Shown here in pieces: positions 32,666 through 42,971 of a stretch of 64,000 nt of DNA. Position numbers and translations under genes: made by a program. Each line of letters opens with the position of its first letter. Position 1 is the stretch's first letter. The stretch spans positions 1 to 64,000 of the forward strand of contig NDFF03000003.1 of NCBI GenBank assembly GCA_002150815.3, written 5' to 3'. The notes under the pieces are model-generated. The model searched no databases and was not told where the DNA came from. It was given only the letters and a program-made list of their open reading frames with translations. This DNA is from Grammothele lineata. Lineage: Eukaryota; Basidiomycota; Agaricomycetes; Polyporales; Polyporaceae.

Positions 32666-33939
32666 TCAGCTCTCCCCACTCATTCCGGCTCCCTCCAATA
32701 GCCCGAGAATGCCACTACCAGCTCCGGCCCCACTACCTTGTCGTAATTCATCCACCGCACGTTCTACTCGTTCCAATCCAGTCTGGTCGCCGCCTTCCCC
32801 TCCAACCTCAAGACCTTGCTCTGCGGCCATTGCATCTATCTGCATCAGTCGCAACAGGACCGCTTCGCTCGCTCTCCAGAGAGCCGCTTGACTGCCAATG
32901 GCGACCGAGGACACGGAGTCGCTTCCGATGGGAGACTCGGCATAGATGGCCGCAAGCAGTCTTTCCTTGCGATCGCTGTAGTTTCCGAGAGACACATGCG
33001 GTGCTTGACCAAAGACGACGTGCGCACCATGCGATGAACCTGCGGCGCCTTTATCCGGATGGAGATGGGGCAGTATAGAGCCGGGTACGGCGTTCTTATC
33101 GACGTATTTCTCCAGCGATGTGAATGCTTCCTTCGCTTTTCGGGTTTTGTCGCGCTTTGAAGGCCGACCCTTCTTTTTGGAGGTCGAGTCAATAGCTCCT
33201 AGCAGATCTACATTCAAGGTTTTCTGCCCATCGGGCACAAAAATTTCGCGAGGTAAATGGGCCGGATTGTGTGCTTGCCATGACGAAACCGGAAGGATAT
33301 GAAAGGTTTGAGCGTCGAGGAGTAACGAGATGATGTAGGTGACGTAGGGCTTGAGACGAAGTAGATGAGGTCCTTCTAGACGTGACGGGAGAGATAACAA
33401 GGTTTTGTAGAAGTCTATTAATGGCGTGGGTCAGAAGAGGGGCGTGTATACTAATATGCGCCTCGCGACGAACTGATGGGTATAGCAATGTTAGTTGCAG
33501 AATACTGCATCCTTGGTGCCGACATTGAAGGCTGGGTGAAATGAAATGTATATAGAGCGAACAGTGCAACACATTGCGATAGAGAACTTGCGTCATCGGC
33601 GAAGTGCTCTGGCGTGTAATATAGGTACTCAATTAGCAAAGTGCGATGAGACTTGCGCGTACCGATGAAGACCCGTTCTGTGGTTGAAAGAAAAGACTGA
33701 CGCGAGCGCCCATCGTAAGTTCTCAAGTGTAACCAACACCATCCCTGGTCATTCCAGAATTTCTTGAAAAGTTCGAATGGTCGGACAGTCTCCGAGTAAT
33801 GATTTATATAAAGGTCGATGAGTTCTGCCGTGTCACGGCGGAGTGGCTCAACAAACAGAGAGGAGGTGAAGTAGCTGGGCTGGAGAGTGATCTCGCCTCT
33901 CGAGACAGATGGTTCCGGTGTGGTCAGCATGAGGAGCAA
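32666..33939 (-). CDS. SNAPc subunit 1 (SNAP43)-like protein
   Basis: Predicted nuclear subunit of the snRNA-activating protein complex, which recognises the proximal sequence element of snRNA promoters. The N-terminal domain follows the SNAP43 pattern: an initial helix (LIDLYINHYSETVRPFELF) leading to KKFWNDQGWCWLHLR, then ALFALYTFHFTQPS, FYKTLLSLPSRL and LDAQTFHILP. Probable introns: one of ~49 nt after ERVFI (GTACGC donor), and one before FYKTLL. A Lys/Arg-rich linker (KKKGRPSKRDKTRKAKEA) resembles a nuclear signal or AT-hook-like patch. The Gly/Glu-rich C-terminus ends at 32666. The start at 33939 is the first in-frame ATG; a second lies nine bases on. Confidence 0.7.
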
Positions 33940-34142
33940 TCAGCGCTTCTTCCGCGAACTGCCCACAAGGACAAGGCGGCAGGAGCGGTCCGGAGAGAAA
34001 CGCTTAGGCGGCCAAACAGAACACAACAGCGCGAACGCGTCTCCTGCACGTGCTCCGGGGAACCAACTGCAGCAGGAAGATATTCGTCATTCCGACACAT
34101 ATGCTCTCTCAGTCCCCTCAGGTCTTCTTTCGGTGACCCGGG

Positions 34143-36048
34143 ATGCCTGCCATGTTTCGAACGCCTTCCACAGTCAGCTGTTTCTTTTGCCAGTCCTCCA
34201 TCACGCCTCTGCCACGCAACCCGCGTTCCTTTCGATGCCCTCACTGCGAATGCTGGAACCGTTACGATTCCCGGGGAGAACTCATCTCGGACGAGCCAGC
34301 AATGCACGACGAGAACCTCAATGCTCGTTCTTTTGCCAAGCGTGGTATGTACGTATCTGCTTCTGTGATGTTCCATATTTTGACCACTGCGTAGCCTCAC
34401 CTCGGAAGGACCGCATTCCGTCTGCCTACGGAAACGCGGAGTTTTGCCACACGTGCCAGACAAACCAAATGCTTCTCACAAATCTGTTGTCAAATTATCT
34501 GCCACCTCCAGACGTATGTCGACTCGAGGAAACTGTACGGCTGACGCTCATATTCTCGTTGTGTTCAGGACCCGCATTACGAAGAGCGTGTTGAGACTCT
34601 GCCAGAATACCAACGCTCTATTGAATTCCGTTATCCTCCCGTCTGTCAAAATTGCATCTCTATTGTAGAGGAGAAAATCAACAAGGCAGACCAAATGGCG
34701 CGTGTCCGCGCATTCGGCGGGGCGTTGAAGAACACTCGGGGTACCGACAGTCGCCGGCGGACGTCCGGGCCCCGGACGGAGGGAGACAAACTGGCGCGTG
34801 AAGTGAAGTTATGGAAGGTACGAGGCTGCTTGTGGGCTGGCAGCCTTGTGAGTGCTTTAGTCGGGTACGGTTCTGGTGAGTGTGATATACCTGCCCTCTC
34901 GTGCAGCGTTTCTGAAGACCGCTCCCAAGTCATTGCATCGTATCCTCTCATCAAACTTCCGAAGTTTGCACCCGTAGGGCTGCTCATTCTGGTTTTATTG
35001 TCTGTCTTTTGGACGGCGTGGGATCCCACATACGCCGTGTTTCGGAGATCGCAGTTCCAAGGGAGGACGGTTCGCGTGCACGGTCGAACACAACACATTG
35101 TGAGCGGAAAGCCCTATGTAGGCGACCTGCAGATATTCACCACCCTTTCCAGGCTATCCAGTTGATCATATGGACTCTGCGATTATCTACAACGGCTATT
35201 CTTGTATTGGCAAGAACGAGACCCGATTACGATCCAATCCATCTCTGGGATTTCCCTTATTCGTCTACGGCTCGCCTTTATTGCTCCACGATGTTCGGAT
35301 GTGAAGTTCTCGTAAGTCTGGCGTAAACCCCTTCTTGTTTTTGCATCGCAGAAACTAACCTTCATAGGCTTTATTGTGGTCCACGCTCGTCCTGAGCGTT
35401 CAGTACCCTCCCCCCGTGCGGCTTGTGGATTCTAAGCCCCATTTACGGCAACTATCAACGACACCGTCGGCTTCCTCGTCCCGGGACGCCACTCCTGTTG
35501 CGCCTGAGCCTGAATTCCTATCCACTCTCACTCTGTCCAACAAACCAGTGGTAGGGGCGCCTCAACCCCAGAACCACATTTTCGGTCTGCCCTCCTTGGC
35601 ATCCGCCCCTACAGCCGCCAACTCCCCTCCACGGAGAGCCAGTCGTCTAACAGCCAGTTCGCCTGGTATGGATGTGGACATGGATGACAATGATGACCGA
35701 GACCCGGACGCCATGGAGATAGATTCTGCCTCTCCTGTCAAAGGTGCGGCGCGAAACGATGACGCATCGTGGCTTCGCCCGCAGCGTTTCTTCGCGCCCG
35801 AAGAACCCACTGGGCTGGAAAACTTGTTTGCGAAGACAATTCGGCTCGTCGATACTTCAGAGCCGTTGCAGAACGGCGTGCAGAGTGCTTCTGCACATAA
35901 GCAGATGCATCGCCCGCTGCTTAGGATAGTGCTGCGAGACTGGCGTATATGGGCCGCACTATGTATTGTTCCATTATCAGCCATGGGTTACAGGGCTTGG
36001 ATTGTACGCACGCGGACTATTACGCCTATGCCACTACCAGTTTTATGA
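34143..36048 (+). CDS. IMA1: Ima1/Samp1-type inner nuclear membrane protein
   Basis: Links heterochromatin and the nucleoskeleton to the inner nuclear membrane. The N-terminal zinc-binding domain has four CxxC pairs in order: CFFC, CPHC, CHTC and CQNC, with CECWNRYDSRGE and MHDENLNARSFAKR between. Introns follow AKR (GTATGT), PPPD (GTATGT) and near GYGSG. Downstream hydrophobic segments (WAGSLVSALVGYG, GLLILVLLSVFW, TTAILVLAR, and a last one near the C-terminus, AALCIVPLSAMGYRAWIV) match the multi-pass plan of Ima1/TMEM201. The region before the last helix is acidic and Pro/Ser-rich. The start could also be 12 bases later (MFRTPS). Convergent with the carrier gene at 36236. Confidence 0.85.
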
Positions 36049-36235
36049 TGCTGTATGTCACTACTACTTGACTCGTTTGCAGTTGATTCAAGAGCTATCA
36101 GGCGGCAATATGGTACCGAGTCAACGGAATAAGACATGTCGAAAATCAATGTCAACGTAGTAGTGAAAGGGTGTAGACTAGTGCCGAGTCTATCGAGAAC
36201 GTTAAGCGGGAGGTCTATGGATGCGCAAGTAGGCA

Positions 36236-37715
36236 TTACGCTACCTTTTCGGCTCCAAGTACTCTCATCAAGCCTTCATAGACCCAAAGCGCGGAGGCAT
36301 TCACAGGGAAAGCTCGGAGGATCGTAGGACCCAATCCACGAAAGAAACCGCGATATCCCCCTTGAGTGTATATCCGGCTAGCGGTACCCAGGAAAGATGG
36401 TTTAGGTTCCGTGTGAGGGACCGCCATCATACGGCTGCGTTGACAATGAACATAACTTCGAAGAACCGGCAGAAAGAAACCTACTTTTTAATGTTGTCAG
36501 CTGGTATAGCCATTATCCAGAATGCGAATGATCCGAGGCCTCCAGAGAGAAAGTTTGCGGTTGGTGTGCTGACCTAGTTTCGGAGTGAGGCGAATAAACC
36601 ATCGTAGAGGTGGTCAGATTTCTTACCGCATATGGCGTGCCGTCAAATTTAGCGAATGATCGCATGAGTACCTAGGCAATCCGTGGTGAGCAAGATGATT
36701 GTTGACGGTTCGGGGCAGACTGAACCACCTCGAATGATCCAAACATCCATAAGAAATTGCTACGGAAGGCGAGACTACCGGTGAATCCGGTCCAGAGGCC
36801 GAAAACCCCTCGCGCTTGAACTACTTTCCGTATGCAGTCAATCGGCCCCTTGTACTGGCGGTCGACGGCCGACCTCTGCAGTTGCAGTTGCAATTTAACT
36901 GCGGAACTTACCTCAGTCTTGGGTAGTCTGACATAGAGGGCGAGCGGTATCACCTTTCAGATGCTCCATTGGAGTAGCCAGCAATGCGCTGGTCAGACCA
37001 GCTAATAGACCAGCGACCGCATGGCCAGTGACGGTCAGTCGCTTTTGATCTGACTGAGGGGAGAATTCAGTCAGGCCTTGCTTCATTAAGAAGAGTCGGT
37101 AGTTGTGTAGTGAGCCAAGGAGGACAGAGTCAATGGCCGCCCAGCCAACAGCGGGGGGCGTGGCCCCCTTGTACAGTGCAAAGATCGACTGAGACGTGCC
37201 AGAGATTGAGCATACAACCCCGTTTCACGGACACTAGTTCACGACTAATGGAGCTCTCACCTCATTTCGCACTGTCCGGACCAGGCAGTCCACAGCATTT
37301 TTATACGTTCCTGGAGGTGAACACTGGAGTCGCGTTTTGATCGTGTCAAAACTTTATCGTGGGAGATATTTAGCAACAACAAGCACATGCTACTAACAGT
37401 GCGCATAGAGAAACATAGATGAGTGTGCTGCGATATGAACCTCACGGCATAGCAGGACGACTTACGCCGCTCGACCTCGTACCCATGCCCCACAGCAACC
37501 TGTAGAACAGCGAGACGTAAGGTGAACTTGCCCAGCAGAGCCCGTGGGAGAGCGTGTTACTTTTGTCAAACCTATTACCCCGAGATGATGTCGCCTTGTT
37601 AGCAATTCGACCGTGCATTCGTAGACAGCTCGTTATTGCCGCGAACTCAGTTCTCACCGCTACCAATACCGGCAACAGCGCCGACAAGACGAAGATGGTT
37701 GTCCTCGGACGCCAT
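36236..37715 (-). CDS. SLC25 mitochondrial carrier
   Basis: Inner-membrane solute carrier with three repeats. Repeat 1: ATG 37715 (MASEDNHLRLVGAVAGIGSG), an 11-nt microexon, then VAVGHGFDTIKTRLQC. Repeat 2: LYKGATPPAVGWAAIDSVLL, then ATPMEHLKVKLQLQLQ and YKGPIDCIRKVVQARG. Repeat 3: FLSGGLGSFAFWIMAIPADNIKNR and YRGFFRGLGPTILRAFPVNA. Signature 1 reads GFDTIKTR, with Gly where Pro is usual; signatures 2 (PMEHLK) and 3 (PADNIK) keep Pro. Small exons are joined by ~50-nt introns with agreeing phase. The transported substrate cannot be read from sequence; closest in style to amino-acid/carnitine-type carriers. Ends at TAG/TAA at 36236. Divergent from the RING-CH gene. Confidence 0.82.
37561..37571 (-). 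other. Predicted 11-nt microexon of the SLC25 gene
   Basis: On the minus strand, GTTTGACAAAA lies between an acceptor (AATAG) and a donor (GTAAC). Including it is the only way I found to keep phase between exon 1 (ending phase 1 before GTGAGA) and the exon starting GTTGCTGTG. It yields the family-typical run SGLTKVAVGHG. Confidence 0.6.
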
Positions 37716-38068
37716 TGGAGCTGTGGCAATCTGTGCGAGCCGAGATGGCTGTACCGGGATCAGCTAGGCAACTAATCACCTGGCTCAGTTGCTGTTGGCA
37801 GCAACATTCCTTGTGTTGAACTCACCGCCTTCAAGTTGAACTGGAAGGGCGAGAACGGTGCTGCAGGGAGGCATGGCGTCTCCGGCGTCTGAGGGCCTGA
37901 CGGTCAGTGTGTCATCTCGATGGCCGCACGCGCCGAAGTCTGATGCATGTTCCCCCACGCCCGTGCTGTGGCAGCGAGCCGGCATCAGTCTTGAGTGTTA
38001 AACGCATACCCTCTTACATCAGCCAGCTTGCTAGCCCATTCATCCTTAACTCACATGCTGCGTTGAAC
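37716..38068. promoter_or_regulatory. Divergent promoter region
   Basis: About 350 bp between the carrier (minus) and the RING-CH gene (plus). No specific motif assigned. Confidence 0.4.
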
Positions 38069-39045
38069 ATGCCTGAAGATACGGCGGAAACCCCGGAGCC
38101 CCACGCGGCGGCCCAGGAGACTACTCAGGAGAAACAGTGCCGCATCTGTCTTGACGGCGAGGACCCGGAGCTGGGCAGACTTATTCGACCATGCCTCTGT
38201 AAAGGCTCTATAAGCGTGCGTTGCTCGACCCAGCGGTACTTGTTGCATTGTACCAAACTCATCGGATCGATAGCATGTACACGTGAAGTGCTTGCAACGA
38301 TGGCGAAACACTTCAGCTTCTGGTCGAGCCTTTTATTCATGCCCGCAGTGTGGGTACCATTACCACTTTGCTCGCACTCGGGCGGTGGGCATAGCGACTA
38401 ACCCAGGTACGTTTTGTCCTACATTCTCTAATTATATTACAAACAGAGTGTCTACAGTCGTCATTGCAACTTTGTCCACATTCCTGTTCACCATCCTCGT
38501 CTTGTTGAGCTCGTTTGTGACCACGTTCTTCGTGCGAGGCGATGTCGAAGATGGCATGTTCACCTACACCTACTGGTATCCTTTGGAGATCTTCCGCAAC
38601 CTGGTCAAGATGACGGTCGGCATATTAGCGGACGACAACGTGATTGACAACAGAGTGCTTCGCCACCGGACGCAGGCCACTCAAATCCGGGAGCCGCAGG
38701 CACCGCCTGGCATCCTCCTCCGCCTATTCCGACGGTTCATGCTCGGCCTGCCTGTCGTCGGCGCGGGTTCGGTTGCCCACATGCTTCTATCTATTCCGTT
38801 TCCGTTTCACTGGTTGCGGTTACGGACACGCCGAGCGAATCGCGAATCCAAGGACCTCATGGCCTTGATTGTGCTTGCCGTAGTTCTTGCTGGTGCCGCA
38901 AGGCAAGGATTCACGCCTTTGTTCTCTTAGTAGACCGCTCAATTGACTGTATCACAGGGCACTCTTCAAAGTGTACAAACTCACGGAGAAACTGACGAAG
39001 CGCATTCTCTTGCGTGCTGAGGACGCAATCATTGAAGTTGGTTGA
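38069..39045 (+). CDS. RING-CH (MARCH-type) membrane E3 ubiquitin ligase
   Basis: Four exons (38069-38215, 38274-38406, 38449-38902, 38958-39045) give 273 residues in phase. The RING-CH zinc ligands C24, C27, C42, C44, H52, C55, C72 and C75 (C4HC3) are all visible in CRIC, CLCKGS, HVKC and CPQC. Two or more membrane segments follow (ATLSTFLFTILVLLSSFVTTFF, LGLPVVGAGSVAHML, MALIVLAVVLAGAA). Such proteins sit in ER, endosomal or plasma membranes and ubiquitinate membrane cargo. The third intron appears to use a GC donor (AG|GCAAGG) and CACAG acceptor. Without splicing there, the frame would run on to a different short tail. Confidence 0.88.
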
Positions 39046-39404
39046 TCTACCCAATTGTCTGTCTGACTTGTATGTTAGTTTGTCTCTATGGCTGTAAATT
39101 TATTGTTTCCTTTCGCAACCGTCAATCGAGCGTGCTTGGCCCTAAGCCTAAACAAGCTTCGAGAAGCGCAGGCGCTAATTATGTTGTCCACTAGGAGATA
39201 AGTATAGTCGAGGGTGGCTGACCCATTGCCTTTCCACACGAACCTGTTGCCTCACCCCTATGATCGTCTCGGATTCGTTTGTGCCAGCCTTAACTTGTCT
39301 GTCAGCCTCAAATCACGTCTATATACGATATCGACACGCCGGCCTCGCTCACCGATCCAGTCCAACGGACTTGTTACCACCCGCCACCTTTCTTCCTGAA
39401 CATC
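39046..39404. other. Intergenic
   Basis: About 360 bp between two plus-strand genes. 3' end of the RING-CH gene and promoter of the RNase III gene; nothing specific seen. Confidence 0.35.
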
Positions 39405-40771
39405 ATGGTGCAGCATGCCATTCTTCAGCGATCTATTGAACAGGCTATCAAGCAGCCACACTTCACCGCTTCACTGCCACCTCTATCTGATGGCACATGG
39501 CTGAAGATTCTCTCCATGTCTGCTCAAGCTCGCGCAGAAAACGAGCGACTGGAGTTCCTGGGTGATGCACTAATGTATGCCACCATCGGGCGCCAAATGT
39601 ACAAGCAGCTGCCCAACGGCACGCCTCACCTCTATACAGTACGTCTTCTCTCGCGCCCTCCAGAATGTCCATCCCCACATCGCAAAACACAGTGCGTTCG
39701 CGCAGTTTTACATTCCAACGCTACATTCTCCCTCCTGGCAGAGAAGCTGGACATCATGGCGGTCAGTAGCGCAGTGCTGACGGCGCTGACTACACGGACG
39801 TTCGGGGAGGGCAAGCAAGCACCGAACAAGACAAAGCTGGCGGTCAAGGCCACCGCAGACCTTTTCGAGACAGTTATAGGCGCATACTACCTTGATCATG
39901 GATTTGAGGCGCTATTCGAATGGGTCGAGGAACTCTATACTCCTCTGGTGAAGGCTGTGGCGGACACATTCTTTGAGCAGTAAGTGGACACTATGTCAAA
40001 CTCTTACACTATATCACTGGTTTGGTCTTTCCAGTCAAAATGGGCCCTACGGTACCAAAACGGGGCCCGGTCAAGTGAAGCGTCATGTTGGTCCCTTCCT
40101 CTTTCACCGTGGATTACTTACGATTGGACCCCCGGTTTATATCCCGCCGGCCCCCCGGCAGGTCCGCAAGAAGACACCTGTAGCTGCAGTCAAGGGACGT
40201 CTCCATGCCGTGGAGGGGCTCCGTATCAGTGCACAACTTTCGCGGGCCCCGGCTCGCTTGAAGAATAGCGTACTTGGATCCACGTCTACCAATCGTAAGT
40301 CATCGATATTCGCCAAGATGATAATCGTGCGTCCGATATGCTGAGTGCGAGCGCCCAGCTGTTCAAACCAAAGCCGCCCTTACACAGCAAGGAAGCAAAC
40401 GGCCAACAAATGGAGGTGTAAAGGCGGGGCCACTAGTGGCTAAGGAGGCTCCCAAGGCTATATATATTGACCTCACGGCGGACACTGATTCGGAAGATGA
40501 CTGCGGACCGTCGTCCGCCTTCTACCACCCCCTCGTCACTCCACGTATTCCTCGAGCTTCTTCATCCACCGCTACTGTCTCAAAGCAACCGATACAAGCA
40601 CTCCTTCCGCCTCCCGGAATCGCGCTCGCTGCGATCCGCCACAGTAGCTCCACCCCGGAATCCGAGAATGAAGTCCTGGAAACCATGCTTGCTTCTGAGG
40701 CGTCTCTCTCGGACATGGACTGCGACTCGTCTGATGTGGAGATGACCGTCTGCCCACGAGCGCGCCGATGA
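39405..40771 (+). CDS. RNase III-domain protein with SUMO-binding-like tail
   Basis: Four exons (39405-39638, 39693-39979, 40035-40294, 40359-40771) give 397 residues. The RNase III signature ENERLEFLGDAL lies at residues 45-56. Metal-binding acidic residues equivalent to E. coli E38, E41, D45, D114 and E117 are all present (E47, E50, D54, D134, E137 in ADLFETVIGAYYLD), so the fold may be catalytic. No double-stranded-RNA-binding domain and no second RNase III domain were seen. The C-terminal half is basic and Pro-rich (GRLHAVEGLR, KRPTNGG). It is followed by IYIDLTADTDSEDD, a close match to a SUMO-interaction motif. It is not Dicer (too short); possible roles include rRNA/snRNA processing or an unstudied silencing function. 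Confidence 0.8.
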
Positions 40772-41340
40772 AGAGCAGTCCCGATGGCGGCTCTCCGGAG
40801 ATCCTGTCGCACATGAAGGTGCACAGCATTGCTGCCCTGCCGTGATTCGCCTTTCTTTTCTCGCATGCCCATACTATACCGTCGCTCTTGGAACTTATGT
40901 AGTCCTAATATGCCTATGTCCTAATGTTCCGATTGCCATTTCCCATAATCCAACCGCCTCCTGGAGTGATGGCCTGAGCGTTGCCTTGGTGGAATACGTA
41001 TATGCGCGACATGTATCACTATTCCACAACCTCTACGTACTATATTCGCGTACCTTCGTAGATGGATGTGCACCGTACGTTTCTGGCTGGTGGATTGATT
41101 GCATTGTTGTGTTCGTCCCTTCGGCGTTTAGTTACCAGGTAATTGCCCTTCGATGCTGCGCTCGTCACGACAGATTGACGCGCGCACGTGCATGTGACAT
41201 ACGCGCATGGACTACGCGCGTCGTGAACCGCGATTGTTCAAGGGTAGCCACGGCTTGCGTTTTGACTGCCACCCTCACGCCATCTCCATCTTATTCTCAA
41301 GCACCACCTAACCCAACGCCGTAGATTCGCGGTGTCATCA
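40772..41340. other. Intergenic
   Basis: About 570 bp. 3' end of the RNase III gene and promoter of MAD2. A 160-codon plus-strand frame (40842-41324) lacks protein-like character and is not supported. Confidence 0.4.
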
Positions 41341-42239
41341 ATGGCTCCCACGAAACAAGCACCTACCCGGCAGGCCATTACCTTGAAAGGCTCAACAGCT
41401 CTCGTTACCGAATTCTTCAAGTTCGCAGCAAACACGTACGCAACCCTCACCAATCTTCTGAAGTGGCGCAACTGACGCATCTGTCATCTGTTTATATAGA
41501 ATTTTGTTCCAGCGCGGGGTGTACCCCGCTGATGATTTCCACATGGTCAAAAAGTACGGGCAGACCGTGCTTGTTACTCAGGACCTCGCCCTAGAGAACT
41601 ACCTCGAGAAGTACGTAGACGTAGCCTCTAACTACGGCACAGTGCTGACGCGATCATTCCGCGTACCATTGTCACAGGATATTGAAGCAAGTGAACGGTG
41701 AGTAGTCAGGAACGGCACAGCATAGGCGATGACCGAATGCATCCGGACAGAGTGGCTTCTCACGGGTGCCATAACCCAACTCGTGCTCGCGATCATCTCA
41801 AAGGACTCGAGGACACCGCTCGAGCGATGGGTGTTCGACATCAATCTGGTCGAGCCTCCGACAGAGGGGTCCGAGCCGTGCGTAGACCTTGTGGCACTGC
41901 GCGAGAGCTCGGTCGAGAACGGTGGGGCTGATGCAAACCGCGTTTCTTGTTTGTCTGGGCAGAGCGGGGGCGAAACCTGAAAGCGAAATCCAGGCGGAAA
42001 TTCGGAACATCCTGAAACAGATCGTGTCGACGGTGACGTTCCTGCCTGTGATCGACGAGCCGACGGTGTTCAACATCCTGGCGTACACGAAGGAGTCGGC
42101 CGAGGTGCCCGCGGACGAGTGGGTGGATACGGACCCACTGGCGATCGAAGCGAGCAAGAGCCAGCAGGTGAAGTTGCGGAGCTTCAGCACAGACGTGCAT
42201 CGGATCGAGGCCATGGTCGCGTACCGATATGAGGGGTAG
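41341..42239 (+). CDS. MAD2: Mad2 spindle checkpoint protein (HORMA)
   Basis: Kinetochore signalling protein that binds Cdc20 and blocks the anaphase-promoting complex. Exon 1 (41341-41435) encodes QAITLKGSTALVTEFFKFA. Exon 2 (from 41500) gives ILFQRGVYPADDFHMVKKYG. Later exons give WLLTGAITQLVLAIISKDSR with LERWVFDI, then the core IQAEIRNILKQIVSTVTFLP and the C-terminal safety-belt region (VKLRSFSTDVHRIEAMVAYRYEG, stop 42239). The intron after SEP uses GTGCGT and an acceptor near 41955. The junctions between 41610 and 41760 could not be fixed: the strongest donors and acceptors give awkward phase or spacing for the helix before WLL. Confidence 0.9.
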
Positions 42240-42971
42240 AGACGGTAGGCGGGGCGATAAGTGGCGGGCGGGCGCGGACAGGTGGCCCGGCGGGGCGGGT
42301 TCATGTACAGACGGGCTACACGATTGGTTTCCGAGAGAAGAGACGTGGGCCGGGGGCGATCCCAGGCCTGGGGATGATTGATGAGAACCGGGTGTTTGGC
42401 ACGGCGTCAGATGTGTGCGTCTGGAGGGCGATGGGCATCGCGGGCGAGACGGTGTGAGAGCGGCGGAGAGGGCATTCGGAATGGAGGCGTGCGTGGGCCG
42501 CGGCGGGAGGGGGACGCGCGGTAAGTTAATGGCGTCGTCGAGAGTGGCTGGGCCGGCGAGGGTGCAGCAGCGCTGGCTGCAACCGCTGCTCTCCCCGGAC
42601 GGAAATAGAAATAGAGCAGGGCGGGGTGACAGGCGCCCTCCGCACGCACGCGGGGCTCGGTCGCTTCGAGCCAGACTCTGCCAGACTCTGCGAGAGGCCA
42701 CGGGCGGCCGGGCGGCAACTGGCGGCAAGCGGCCAGAGCGAGGCACAGCCGATGCCGGGCTCACAAGTGCCCATCGCCATGCCACCCGATGCATCCCTCC
42801 TTCCCCGTGGACGCCCACGCCCGAGCCCTTTTCTTCCCACCTTCCGTCCTCCTCAGCCCTTCGTTCCTCCCTCCCTTCCTCTGAGTTTCGCTCCTTTGTC
42901 TGGCCGGCCGGACGACCCTCGTTTGGTATTCTATCTTTTGGGACGGCGCATAATCCATCAGCACACGCACC
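42240..42971. promoter_or_regulatory. Leader/promoter region of noxA
   Basis: About 730 bp of very GC-rich DNA upstream of the NADPH oxidase start, with C/T-rich runs just before the ATG as is common in basidiomycete promoters. Long frames here are compositional artefacts. Confidence 0.45.
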
